From NCBI GenBank assembly GCA_945869695.1, contig CAMBPV010000004.1:1-64000 (forward strand): a stretch of DNA of 64,000 nucleotides, given 5' to 3'. Each line of letters begins with the position of its first letter. The stretch's first letter is position 1. Under the pieces are notes generated by a model. The model made no database searches, was not told the DNA's origin, and was given only the letters and a program-made list of their open reading frames with translations. Positions 15,332 through 25,382 of this stretch are shown here, one piece after another. A program made the translations under genes and the position numbers. The DNA is from Prosthecobacter debontii. Its GTDB lineage: Bacteria > Verrucomicrobiota > Verrucomicrobiia > Verrucomicrobiales > Verrucomicrobiaceae.

Positions 15332-17821
15332 ATGAATCGCTTTTTTCAGACCCTCACCCCTTTCCTCAGTCTCGCTGCACCGGCCCTCGCCCAATTGGCC
15401 GAGCAAGCCACGCCGGTCGAGAAAATCAAACTGGCCAAAGGCTTCAAGGCTGAGTTGCTCTACTCCGTGCCGAAGGAGCAGCAGGGCTCGTGGGTCGCCA
15501 TGACGCAGGATGACAAAGGCCGACTCATCACCAGTGATCAATACGGCGCTCTCTTCCGCATCACACCCCCTGCACTCGGTGGCAAAAGCAGCGACACTCA
15601 GGTGGAGAAGCTCAGCATTGACTTCGGCCACTGCCAGGGCCTGCTCTATGCCTTCGGTGCGCTCTACGGCATCGTGAACGCCGAGGCCTATCAGGGGCGC
15701 GGCCTCTACCGGTGCAAAGACACCAATGGCGATGACCAATTCGACACCGTCGAACAATTAAAAAGCTTCCCCGGAAAAGCCGGCGAGCACGGACCTCATG
15801 GACTCATCGTCGGCCCCGACGGCAAGTCCATCTACTGCGTGACCGGAAATCAGACACCCGTGCCGCCGATGGACACCAGTCGCGTCCCCCAAAACTGGGC
15901 GGAGGATCAGCTCCAGCCCATGCTCCTCGGCCGCGGCTTCATGCGCGATGTCCTCGCCCCCGGCGGCTGGGTGGCCAAGACCGATCCCGATGGCAAAAAG
16001 TGGGAGCTCATCAACACCGGCACCCGGAACACCTATGACATCGCCTTCAATCGCCACGGCGACCTCTTCGGCTTCGATGCCGACATGGAGTGGGACACCA
16101 ACACCCCTTGGTATCGCCCCACCCGTGTTTGCATGATGCAGAGCGGCGGCGAGTTCGGCTGGCGCACCTGCAGCAAAAAATGGCCCGTCCGCTGGGAAGA
16201 CAGTCTGCCGCCCGTCGTCGATATCGGCCCCGGCTCACCCACTGGCGTCGGTTTTGGCTACGGAGCCAAGTTCCCCGCCAAATACCAGGACGCGCTCTAC
16301 ATCATGGACTGGAGTTACGGGAAACTCTACGCCGTGCACCTCGATCCGAAGGGCGCGGGCTACACCGGCACCGCCGAGGAATTCATGAGCGCCTCTCCCC
16401 TGCCGGTCACCGATCTCGTCATCGGAAATCAGGACGGCGCCATGTATGTCAGCGTCGGCGGTCGGAAGGTTCAGTCCGGTTTGTATCGAGTGACCTACAC
16501 TGGTAAAGAAGCGATCACCGAGAGCACTCTCACTGGCCCCAGTCCGGATGCGGTGATCCGCACGACTCTCGAAGCCTTCCACGGCAAACAAGACCCCAAG
16601 GCCATCGAAGCCGCCTGGCCCCACCTTTCCTCGCCAGATCGCCTCGTCCGCTTTGCCGCGCGCATCGCCATCGAGCACCAGCCCCTCGACTCCTGGAAGG
16701 ACAAGGCGCTGAATGAAAAAGACCCGCGGACCTCTCTGCTCGCCCTCATGGCCCTCATCCGCTGCACGAAGAGCGCCGACCTCCAACCGCAGATCATCGC
16801 CGCGCTCAATCGCATCGACCTCAAGTCCCTCAAGCGCATCTCACGCAACACCTTGATCCGCGACTACTGGCTTACCTTCAGCCGCCACGGCGAGCCCAAT
16901 GACGCGCTCACAAAAAGCATCCTCGACCGCCTCAGCCCCCTCTTCCCCACGGGCGAGACCGGACTCGACCGCGACCTCTGCGAGCTCCTCGTCATGTTGG
17001 GAGACACGACCATCGTCACCCGCGCCGCTGCGCTCGTGAATGACGCCCCCACGCAGGAAGAGCAGATCGACTACGCACGCATCCTCCGCATGGCACGCGA
17101 GGGCTGGACCCCCGAGACCCGCACGAGCTACTTCAAGTGGTTCACCCACGCCGCCAACTACAAAGGCGGTGCCTCCTTCGATCTCTTCCTCGACGAGATC
17201 AAAAAAGACGCTGTCGCCACCCTCTCCGAAGCGGAAAAAATGGCCCTCAAAGACGTGCTCGAAGCCAAGCCCGACCCCAAAGCTCCCAGCTTCACCTCCA
17301 AGCCCATTCAATTTGTCAAAGCCTGGACGCTCGATGAGCTCAGCAAGTCACTCGGCGTCGGCCTCGAGGGGAATCGGAACTTTGCCAACGGACGCAATGC
17401 CTTCGGCGCAGCCACCTGCTTTGCCTGCCACCGCTTCAATCAAGAGGGCGGCACCATCGGTCCCGATCTCACCAGCGTCGCAGGCAAATACAGCCCGCGT
17501 GATCTGCTCGAGCACATCCTCGACCCCAACAAGGAGATCAGTGATCAATACGGCAGCACCGTTTTCACCCTCAAAAATGGCAGCACCGTCAGCGGACGCA
17601 TCGCGAACATGAAAGAGACCACCATGATGGTCTGCACGAACATGATGGACCCGAACAACTTTACCAATGTTGACACCCGTCAGGTGGTGAAGACCGAGGA
17701 AAACAAAGTTAGCATGATGCCCCCCGGCCTCCTCTACATGCTCAAGGAGGACGACATCCTCGACCTCCTCGCTTATCTCCTGAGCAAGGGGAACCCTGAA
17801 GATCCCCTCTTCGTGAAATAA
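15332..17821 (+). CDS. PVC-type heme-binding CxxCH protein
   Basis: 829 residues, secreted (TLTPFLSLAAPALAQLAEQA). The first 370 residues form a glucose/sorbosone dehydrogenase-like six-bladed propeller (VAMTQDDKGRLITSDQYGAL, YDIAFNRHGDLFGFDADMEW). The middle 300 are helical, HEAT-like. A single cytochrome c domain closes the protein with CFACH and a later candidate axial Met among SMMPPGLL. The order propeller - helical repeats - cytochrome is the architecture seen almost only in Planctomycetes and Verrucomicrobia. It probably oxidises a sugar or other polyol in the periplasm, passing electrons through the heme; the substrate is unknown. The gene faces a convergent AraC-type regulator. Confidence 0.9.
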   Translation: MNRFFQTLTPFLSLAAPALAQLAEQATPVEKIKLAKGFKAELLYSVPKEQQGSWVAMTQDDKGRLITSDQYGALFRITPPALGGKSSDTQVEKLSIDFGHCQGLLYAFGALYGIVNAEAYQGRGLYRCKDTNGDDQFDTVEQLKSFPGKAGEHGPHGLIVGPDGKSIYCVTGNQTPVPPMDTSRVPQNWAEDQLQPMLLGRGFMRDVLAPGGWVAKTDPDGKKWELINTGTRNTYDIAFNRHGDLFGFDADMEWDTNTPWYRPTRVCMMQSGGEFGWRTCSKKWPVRWEDSLPPVVDIGPGSPTGVGFGYGAKFPAKYQDALYIMDWSYGKLYAVHLDPKGAGYTGTAEEFMSASPLPVTDLVIGNQDGAMYVSVGGRKVQSGLYRVTYTGKEAITESTLTGPSPDAVIRTTLEAFHGKQDPKAIEAAWPHLSSPDRLVRFAARIAIEHQPLDSWKDKALNEKDPRTSLLALMALIRCTKSADLQPQIIAALNRIDLKSLKRISRNTLIRDYWLTFSRHGEPNDALTKSILDRLSPLFPTGETGLDRDLCELLVMLGDTTIVTRAAALVNDAPTQEEQIDYARILRMAREGWTPETRTSYFKWFTHAANYKGGASFDLFLDEIKKDAVATLSEAEKMALKDVLEAKPDPKAPSFTSKPIQFVKAWTLDELSKSLGVGLEGNRNFANGRNAFGAATCFACHRFNQEGGTIGPDLTSVAGKYSPRDLLEHILDPNKEISDQYGSTVFTLKNGSTVSGRIANMKETTMMVCTNMMDPNNFTNVDTRQVVKTEENKVSMMPPGLLYMLKEDDILDLLAYLLSKGNPEDPLFVK

Positions 17822-17832
17822 CGCCTCTCGAC

Positions 17833-18810
17833 CTACAGCCGAGCCCCTCGGGTCTCCGAGGGGTATTCACCAAACAATTCCTGGTAGTAAGCCGAGAACC
17901 GTCCCATGTGGCGGAAGCCACAGTCCCGGGCTATACCCTCGATGGAAAACAGGGTCGCCTCGTTGTTTCGGAGGCGCTCTCGCACGCGGTGCAGCGCTAG
18001 GCAGCGGGCCCAGTGTCCGGGCGTCACACCATAGGCCGCCAGAAAATGAAGCTGAAGACTCCTCTCAGTCACACCCATGGCAGCCGCCAGTAACTTGCCG
18101 TCAAATGGATCCGCCAACTTTGATTTCAGATATCGGTCAGCGTTCCTGAGCATTTCATTCCGGCGGATCCATCTCTTTTCCACGTTCGCGATCGTCCGGC
18201 CCAAAGGAAAGCTCAGCAGTTCCGCGATCATCCCGAGAATCGCCTCCACCATCACTGAGGCATCCGGCCCAGAGCTCATCGAGCGCCCGACCAGCGAGTC
18301 AAAAGTCGCGCGCTTCTCCCGTGGCACCTGATAATCCGAAACACCACCGCTCGGTATCTCCAGTAGATGTCCCAGTCGCTTCAATGCCACGCTTTGCAGC
18401 GCCTCCTCTTCAAATTCGATCGCCACCCATTCGGTTTCTGCACCCGCCCGGTAGTGTAACTCACAGCCAGCGGAATAGAGCTGGATAGAGCTCAGGTTCG
18501 GCTGAAAACCATTCAGCCACACCGGCACTCTCATCGAGCGGATGTACCCGATGCAGATTCGGTCCCGGGGAAAAGCCCCCAGCACCCGAGTCGGGAAACT
18601 GTAGTTACCCACATCCACCGAGAAACTCCCAAGCGCCCACCGGCGATGCCTCACCTCACACGGCGCCTGAGTCAGGATGTGATGATCAAAGCGCGCACCA
18701 CTCACGATTTCCGTCAGTCTCTCCGGGTCAAAACCCATCAATTCGATCGACTGCCGGGTTACCCCCCCAACATTCAAATCAGCTGCTTGGTTAGGCTTCG
18801 GGAGGCCCAT
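17833..18810 (-). CDS. AraC-family transcriptional regulator
   Basis: 325 residues. The C-terminal 110 contain the double helix-turn-helix of the AraC family (KLLAAAMGVTERSLQLHFLA and IARDCGFRHMGRFSAYYQEL, then GEYPSETR). The N-terminal 200 resemble the AraC-binding-like domain of ligand-sensing members, without a clear cupin metal site. The gene is divergent from the sulfatase at 18935, with about 120 bp between the starts, so the sulfatase and its followers are the obvious regulatory target. The 3' end contains a GC-rich hairpin and converges on the cytochrome gene. Confidence 0.9.
   Translation of the reverse strand: MGLPKPNQAADLNVGGVTRQSIELMGFDPERLTEIVSGARFDHHILTQAPCEVRHRRWALGSFSVDVGNYSFPTRVLGAFPRDRICIGYIRSMRVPVWLNGFQPNLSSIQLYSAGCELHYRAGAETEWVAIEFEEEALQSVALKRLGHLLEIPSGGVSDYQVPREKRATFDSLVGRSMSSGPDASVMVEAILGMIAELLSFPLGRTIANVEKRWIRRNEMLRNADRYLKSKLADPFDGKLLAAAMGVTERSLQLHFLAAYGVTPGHWARCLALHRVRERLRNNEATLFSIEGIARDCGFRHMGRFSAYYQELFGEYPSETRGARL
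17844..17863. terminator. possible bidirectional hairpin
   Basis: Perfect 8-bp stem CCCCTCGG/CCGAGGGG with loop GTCT, between the convergent cytochrome and AraC genes and inside the last codons of the latter. No T-tract follows on either strand, so termination is only a possibility. Confidence 0.35.
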
Positions 18811-18934
18811 CGTTCCGCAACTATAGAAGAATACCCCAAATCAGGGAAAGTGAATTTTTCGTTTAATGGATAAGACATCACCTTCACACTTCACTCCGAC
18901 TGCGAGTAAGTCCCCGCCTCCAACCAATGTCCCT

Positions 18935-20512
<1,578 letters not shown>

Positions 20513-20526
20513 GCCCACTCACCTTG

Positions 20527-20558
20527 GGGTGTCGTCGGCAACGGCGGCACCCTTTTTT
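20527..20558 (+). terminator. rho-independent terminator
   Basis: An 11-bp stem (GGGTGTCGTCG paired with CGGCGGCACCC, two G-T pairs) is closed by a GCAA tetraloop and followed by six T. It sits 15 bp after the sulfatase stop. Confidence 0.85.
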
Positions 20559-20598
20559 GTGACCCAGAATCGCAACCCAAGCACCGCGACCCTTCCCC

Positions 20599-21570
20599 AT
20601 GAAAAAGCTCCTCCTCGCCCTGCTCACCCCATCGCTCCTCGCCGCAGATCCGCTCCCCTCGTGGAATGACACCGCGCCCAAGAAGGCCATCACCGCGTTT
20701 GTCGAGAAGGTCACCCAGGAAGGCTCGCCCGATTTCGTCCCGCCCGCGGAACGCATCGCGACTTTCGACAACGACGGCTGCCTCTGGTCCGAGCAGCCCA
20801 TGTATTTTCAGGCCTTCTTCATCTTCGACCGCATCAAGGCCCTCGCGCCGCAGCATCCGGAGTGGAAAGAGAAAGAACCCTTCGCCTCCGTGCTCAAGGG
20901 TGACCTGAAGTCCGCCCTTGCGGGTGGTGAAAAAGCCTTGGTCGGCATGCTCATGGCCACCCACTCTGGCCTGACCACCGAGGAGTTCGAAAAAGCCGTC
21001 ACCGACTGGATCACGACGGCGAAACACCCGAAGACCGGCAAGCTCTTCACCGAGATGGTTTATCAACCGATGCTCGAACTGCTCGCCTACCTCCGCGCCA
21101 ACGGTTTCAAGACCTTCATCGTCTCCGGCGGTGGCATCGAGTTCATGCGCCCGTGGACGGAGCGCGTCTATGGCATCCCGCCTGAGCAAGTCGTCGGCTC
21201 CAGCGTCGGTTTGAAATACGAACTTCGCGATGGCACCCCCGTCATCATGAAGACGCCCGAACTCGTCCACAATGACGACAAAGAAGGCAAGCCCGTCGGC
21301 ATCCAGCGCCACATCGGCCGCCGCCCCATCGCCGCCTTCGGAAATTCCGACGGCGATTTCCAGATGCTCGAATGGACCACCCGTGGCAAAGGCCCTCGCC
21401 TCGGGATGATCATCCACCACACCGACGCCGAGCGCGAGTTCGCCTACGACCGCGAGTCCCACATCGGCAAACTTGACCGAGGGCTCAATGAAGCTCCCGC
21501 GCGCGGATGGACGGTCGTTAGCATGAAGGACGACTGGAAGGCGATCTACCCCAAGTCTCTGGCAGATTGA
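20599..21570 (+). CDS. exported HAD-superfamily phosphatase
   Basis: 323 residues with a short signal peptide (KKLLLALLTPSLLAADPL). The HAD motifs are readable: motif I ATFDNDGCLW with the nucleophile Asp near 57 and the acid Asp near 59, motif II FIVSGGGIEFM, a Lys candidate before it, and motif IV AAFGNSDGDFQML. The closest type is the phosphoserine-phosphatase-like subfamily with a helical cap. The signal peptide indicates periplasmic action on an unknown phosphomonoester. Genes of this kind are often found beside secreted sulfatases. It follows the sulfatase terminator and precedes the DUF4239 gene by 40 bp. Confidence 0.85.
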   Translation: MKKLLLALLTPSLLAADPLPSWNDTAPKKAITAFVEKVTQEGSPDFVPPAERIATFDNDGCLWSEQPMYFQAFFIFDRIKALAPQHPEWKEKEPFASVLKGDLKSALAGGEKALVGMLMATHSGLTTEEFEKAVTDWITTAKHPKTGKLFTEMVYQPMLELLAYLRANGFKTFIVSGGGIEFMRPWTERVYGIPPEQVVGSSVGLKYELRDGTPVIMKTPELVHNDDKEGKPVGIQRHIGRRPIAAFGNSDGDFQMLEWTTRGKGPRLGMIIHHTDAEREFAYDRESHIGKLDRGLNEAPARGWTVVSMKDDWKAIYPKSLAD

Positions 21571-21610
21571 CACAAAGACCGTATCCTTCGAATCGTTAAC
21601 GTTTTACCTC

Positions 21611-22396
21611 ATGTTTTACTGGATTTACGACATTCCCACCTGGCAACTCGCCTCGCTCTTCACCCTCCTCTTCGTGGGAGTCACTTGGATCGGCATCCTC
21701 TTTGTCAGTCCGATCCTCAAGATTTGGTTCAAATCACAGGAGGGCATCAATGATCTGATCGGTTATGCGCTCGGGGCTTTCGGCGTTTTCTATGGTCTTC
21801 TGCTCGGACTTCTCGCCGTGGCCACCTACCAGAATTCCACCAACCTTGGGGGCACGGTCGCCCGCGAAGCGGCATCGTTGGCGGCGCTTTATCGCGATGT
21901 ATCAGCTTATCCGACTCCGATCCGGACGGAACTTCAGAAGCGCCTGCAGGACTACACGCGTTTTGTCATCGACAAAGCTTGGCCCGCCCAGCGCAAAGGC
22001 CAGATCCCGCAGGGAAGCGTGCAGATGATGGACGAGTTTCAGCAGGTGCTGACGCAGTTCGAGCCGGCGACGAAAGGACAGGAAATCGTTCACGCCGAAA
22101 CCCTCCGTCAATACAACGACATGATTCTGCTTCGTCGACTTCGAATCAACGACATCCAAGCCGGGATTCCGGGAGTGATGTGGTACGTCGTCGCCGTGGG
22201 AGCGATCATCAATACGCTCATCATCCTCTGCTTCCGCATAAGACTCGACATCCATCTCGTGATCGGCGGTGTTCTCTCCTTCTTCGTCGGCATGGTGATC
22301 TTTCTGGTCGCAGCGATGGATCACCCTCTCCGCGGCGAGGTCAGTGTAGGGCCGGATGCTTTTGAGGTGATTTACTCGAGCTTGATGAAGCGCTGA
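21611..22396 (+). CDS. DUF4239 membrane protein
   Basis: 261 residues. Two N-terminal membrane helices (ASLFTLLFVGVTWIGILFV and ALGAFGVFYGLLLGLLAVAT) are followed by a soluble helical segment (VAREAASLAALYRDVSAYPT) and two C-terminal helices (WYVVAVGAIINTLIILCF, LVIGGVLSFFVGMVIFLVAA), ending in the family-like MDHPLRGEVSVGPDAF. This is DUF4239, sometimes described as bestrophin-like; the function is unknown and channel activity is only a suggestion. A second DUF4239 gene lies at 33703, also directly after a sulfatase unit, so the pairing is unlikely to be chance. Confidence 0.85.
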   Translation: MFYWIYDIPTWQLASLFTLLFVGVTWIGILFVSPILKIWFKSQEGINDLIGYALGAFGVFYGLLLGLLAVATYQNSTNLGGTVAREAASLAALYRDVSAYPTPIRTELQKRLQDYTRFVIDKAWPAQRKGQIPQGSVQMMDEFQQVLTQFEPATKGQEIVHAETLRQYNDMILLRRLRINDIQAGIPGVMWYVVAVGAIINTLIILCFRIRLDIHLVIGGVLSFFVGMVIFLVAAMDHPLRGEVSVGPDAFEVIYSSLMKR

Positions 22397-22432
22397 CTTT
22401 GAAAACCCAATCCCTTTCTACTCTTTGCCCGC

Positions 22433-23125
22433 ATGGCCAAATTCGACATTGAACACTCCGAGGGGACCAACTACGCGAGAGTGGGTCTGATTGACGAAAC
22501 CGTCGTGATTGAAAGGGGTGCCATGTCGCACATGCGCGGTGCCCTGAAGATGAAGGGCAAACTGGCCGGGCCGATCCGGCTGATGCGCGCAGCCCTCTCG
22601 GGAGAGGAAGCCCTGCGCCCCACCATATCGGGAACGGGCACTCTCTATCTGGAATCCACCTTCGGAGGATTCCACGTGATGGAACTTACAGACGGTGAAA
22701 AATGGGTGGTGGAAAGCGGGGCCTTCTGGTGCTCCGAGGCAAAGGTGAAACAAACGTTTCACCGCGAGCGCATCAGCACCTCCTTTTGGTCCGGCAAGGG
22801 ATTCCTCGACTTCCAGACCAAGGTCGTGGGTCCTGGGAAGGTGATGATCTGCTCCCCGGGTCCAGTGGAAGAGATCACCCTCGGCAAAGACAGTCCGCAT
22901 GGCGATCAATTCATCGCCGATGGCCCGATCGTTCTCGCCCGCACCTCTGGCATCGAATACTCGGTGCGTCTCCCTTCCTTACTCCCATGGAGAAGAGCGG
23001 CGACTGGAGAGACCTTGCTGCAGGTCTATCAGGGCGAAGGACGATTGTTGGTTTGCACCACGCCCTTTTGGAGATACAAGATCGCGCAATACAGATCCCA
23101 TTCTCACGCCGAACTGTTGACGTGA
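22433..23125 (+). CDS. AIM24-family protein
   Basis: 230 residues without signal peptide. The AIM24/TIGR00266 pattern is clear: FDIEHSEGTNYARVGL, ERGAMSHMRGALKM, SGTGTLYLESTFGGFHVMEL, WVVESGAFWCSEAKVK and FLDFQTKVVGPGKVMICSPG. The fold is a set of beta-prism-like repeats related to the tryptophan RNA-binding attenuator-like superfamily. In bacteria the role is not established. It sits in a same-strand run with DUF4239, a metallopeptidase and GlsB, with gaps of 36 and 41 bp, probably one operon. Confidence 0.85.
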   Translation: MAKFDIEHSEGTNYARVGLIDETVVIERGAMSHMRGALKMKGKLAGPIRLMRAALSGEEALRPTISGTGTLYLESTFGGFHVMELTDGEKWVVESGAFWCSEAKVKQTFHRERISTSFWSGKGFLDFQTKVVGPGKVMICSPGPVEEITLGKDSPHGDQFIADGPIVLARTSGIEYSVRLPSLLPWRRAATGETLLQVYQGEGRLLVCTTPFWRYKIAQYRSHSHAELLT

Positions 23126-23166
23126 ACGTGAAATCCGCTTTCCCTAACCCTTAAGCCCCTTTTGAT

Positions 23167-24033
23167 ATGCGCTGGCAAGATCGAGAACAAAGCACGAACG
23201 TCGAAGACCGCAGGAGGGCGACACCTGCGAAAGTCGCCATGGGAGGCGGATTGGGAACCCTCGCCGTATTGGGGATCCTCTTGCTGTTGGGAGCGGATCC
23301 GAAGGAGGTATTGAATCTTGCCCTTCAGAGCAATGTGGGCTCCGGGCAGACTTCATCCCCCGGAGCCGGCACTGCTCCCTCGAGAGAGCAGGATGAGCTG
23401 GCAAGATTTGTCAGCGTTGTGCTTGCCGACACCGAGAAAGTCTGGAGTGAGCAGTTCCAGCGGATGGGAAAGACTTACGTCGAGCCGCAACTCGTTCTCT
23501 TCAGCGGTCGGGTGAATTCCGCCTGCGGTCTCGCGAGTTCTGCCACTGGCCCGTTCTACTGCCCGGCTGATGAGAAGGTCTATGTGGATCTCGATTTCTA
23601 CCGCGAATTGAAAGAGCGCTTCCGGGCCCCCGGAGATTTTGCCCAGGCCTATGTTCTCGCTCATGAAGTGGGTCATCACGTGCAAAAGTTGCTCGGCATC
23701 ACCGATAAAGTGGACGCGATGCGGGGCCGAGTCAGTGAAGTGGAATACAATCAAATATCCGTGAGACTGGAGCTTCAGGCGGACTTCCTCGCCGGCATGT
23801 GGGCTCACCACGCCCAGCGGCAATGGAACATCCTCGAATCGGGCGACCTTGAGGAAGCTCTGAATGCGGCCAGCGCCATTGGCGATGATCGACTTCAACG
23901 AGAAGCTCAGGGGCACGTGGTGCCAGACTCCTTCACCCACGGCACCTCGGCTCAGCGCATCCGCTGGTTCCGAAAAGGCTTGGAGTCCGGTGACTTTTCA
24001 AAGGGCGATACTTTCTCAGCACGGGAACTTTGA
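23167..24033 (+). CDS. neutral zinc metallopeptidase (YpfJ-like)
   Basis: 288 residues, starting with the family opening (MRWQDREQSTNVEDRR) and one N-terminal membrane helix (GGLGTLAVLGILLLLGA), so the catalytic part is probably periplasmic. The HExxH zinc motif is in YVLAHEVGHHVQKLLG, and a third-ligand Glu candidate is in LELQADFLAGMWAHHA. CGLASSATGPFYCPADEKVY, with paired cysteines, is typical of the family. The C-terminal part ends in FTHGTSAQRIRWFRKGLESG. Members are widespread but their substrates are unknown. Confidence 0.92.
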   Translation: MRWQDREQSTNVEDRRRATPAKVAMGGGLGTLAVLGILLLLGADPKEVLNLALQSNVGSGQTSSPGAGTAPSREQDELARFVSVVLADTEKVWSEQFQRMGKTYVEPQLVLFSGRVNSACGLASSATGPFYCPADEKVYVDLDFYRELKERFRAPGDFAQAYVLAHEVGHHVQKLLGITDKVDAMRGRVSEVEYNQISVRLELQADFLAGMWAHHAQRQWNILESGDLEEALNAASAIGDDRLQREAQGHVVPDSFTHGTSAQRIRWFRKGLESGDFSKGDTFSAREL

Positions 24034-24099
24034 GCCTAAAACTCACTTCCACTTTCCTTCTCAACCGACAATCAGAATAACACCAAATCAAACAAAACT

Positions 24100-24357
24100 A
24101 TGGGCATCATCTCTTGGATCTTTCTCGGCCTCATCGCCGGTGCACTCGCTAAATTCATCATGCCGGGCAAAGACCCGAGCGGATGCATGGTCACCGCCGT
24201 CATCGGCATCGTTGGCGGCATGATCGGCGGTTACCTCGGCACCTTCGTTGGACTCGGAAAAATCGAGTCCTTTGACCTCGGCGGCATCTTCATCGCCACC
24301 ATGGGTGCCATCGTGCTCCTCATCATCTATCGCCTCGTGATGAAAAAGAAGTCCTAA
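24100..24357 (+). CDS. GlsB/YeaQ/YmgE-family stress membrane protein
   Basis: 85 residues, all membrane-type: IISWIFLGLIAGALAKFIMP, VTAVIGIVGGMIGGYLGTFV and IATMGAIVLLIIYRLVM. The Gly-zipper pattern and length match transglycosylase-associated (GlsB/YeaQ/YmgE) proteins of the inner membrane, induced in many bacteria by envelope or general stress. It lies 66 bp after the metallopeptidase on the same strand and supports an envelope-maintenance role for this run of genes. Confidence 0.9.
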   Translation: MGIISWIFLGLIAGALAKFIMPGKDPSGCMVTAVIGIVGGMIGGYLGTFVGLGKIESFDLGGIFIATMGAIVLLIIYRLVMKKKS

Positions 24358-24375
24358 CCAGTCTTCCCGGGGCGG

Positions 24376-24744
24376 ATGCACCTCCCTGTCATGAACCTGA
24401 CTTTGAGAGTCTTTCCAGCCTATCCGCTGCTTCGGGCCGAGTTGACGGGAGACTACTCGAGCGCAGGGGCTCAAGAAACCATCGACCCCACACTCGAAGT
24501 GCTCATCCATCGGTCCTCGCGAAAGGTGCTGTTGGACTTCCGGCAAGCGAAAGGCAATCCCTCAACGATGGACCGCTAAGCCCTCTCAGTCGCCTTGGCT
24601 GAAAAGCTCAACAAAGCCTGCAGCTCAGGTGCCGATTCGCGCATTCGATTTGGGTTTGTGGGGGGAATGAGCCGTTCGTTAAAAAAGGCTGCTTCCGCGA
24701 GACCGTCGTTTTGCCCTGATCGGGACGGTTCGTTTTTTGGATAG
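24376..24744 (+). pseudogene. STAS/SpoIIAA-like remnant with nonsense codon
   Basis: The reading starts at 24376 (MHLPVMNLTLRVFPAYPLLR), gives a strand-like VLLDFRQAKGNPSTMDR, and stops at a TAA (24577-24579). The same frame continues protein-like for about 30 residues (ALSVALAEKLNKACSSGADS, then RIRFGFVGG) before degenerating into a terminator-like hairpin. The pattern recalls small STAS/SEC14-like antagonists, in which a Tyr is common where the TAA stands. I infer one nonsense change (TAT/TAC to TAA) plus loss of the C-terminus. Confidence 0.5.
24698..24738 (+). terminator. probable rho-independent terminator
   Basis: ACCGTC pairs with GACGGT, extended by CGA/TCG with one bulged G, over a loop of about 16 bases, and is followed by six T. 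It would end transcripts from the AIM24-GlsB run before the lipoprotein gene at 24915. Confidence 0.6.
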
Positions 24745-24914
24745 CATTCAGACTACAGTTGATGCTGGGGAAGGCCGATCAGGAGCACCTGGGCTTTTGA
24801 GAGTCCGCACGTCTTCGTTTCAAGCTGCGCATCAATCCTGCTCCCGACATTCATTTGTCTTGGCGAAAGAACCCTTTTCGCTTAAAACACCAAAATCCAC
24901 CAACTCAAATCCCT

Positions 24915-25343
24915 ATGAAGACCCGAATTCAGATCCTCGCCGTTGTCGCGCTTATCCTGCTCACGGTGGGCTGCGCCAGTGCCATCAAAGAGAAACAGAA
25001 CCTCGCCATCGCGGCCGGCTTCAAGGCCATCACGCCCGTGAAGCCCGAGCACATCGAGCTTCTGCCCAAGCTGCCGAAGGATACGATGAGCCAGATCAGC
25101 TACCAGGGGAAGACCTACTACGTTCTTCCGGACGTGGAGAACAATCAGGCATTCGTGGGGGGACCTGCGGAGTATCAGGCCTACCAGAAGCTGAGTCTTC
25201 AGAAGCAGATCAGTGATGCCAACTTGCAAGCGGCACAAATGAACCAGATGGCGGCCATGAACTCCATGAACTGGAGCGCCTGGGGTGGCTGGGGGTCCGT
25301 GGGACCCATGGGATATCCCTACCGATACGGCTACCGCAGGTAA
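24915..25343 (+). CDS. small lipoprotein, Gln/Met-rich
   Basis: 142 residues from the ATG at 24915; the ORF track lists a longer form from 24855. The signal ends in a lipobox (ALILLTVGCAS), so the protein is lipid-anchored. The mature part has a hydrophilic segment (FKAITPVKPEHIELLPKLPK), a short beta-like domain (QGKTYYVLPDVENNQAFVGG), a Gln/Ala/Met-rich helix (SDANLQAAQMNQMAAMNSMN) and a Trp/Gly/Tyr-rich tail. I do not recognise a named family. It heads the sulfatase and outer-membrane gene run, 39 bp before the lipase-like gene. Confidence 0.75.
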   Translation: MKTRIQILAVVALILLTVGCASAIKEKQNLAIAAGFKAITPVKPEHIELLPKLPKDTMSQISYQGKTYYVLPDVENNQAFVGGPAEYQAYQKLSLQKQISDANLQAAQMNQMAAMNSMNWSAWGGWGSVGPMGYPYRYGYRR

Positions 25344-25382
25344 CCTCCTCCTTTGAAGACTCACCTCCCGATCCTCCCTGCC

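Noticed and set aside
14203-15453. 416-codon plus-strand ORF
   Set aside because: Arg/His-rich frame-shifted shadow of the MgtC/DUF4010 gene running into the cytochrome gene.
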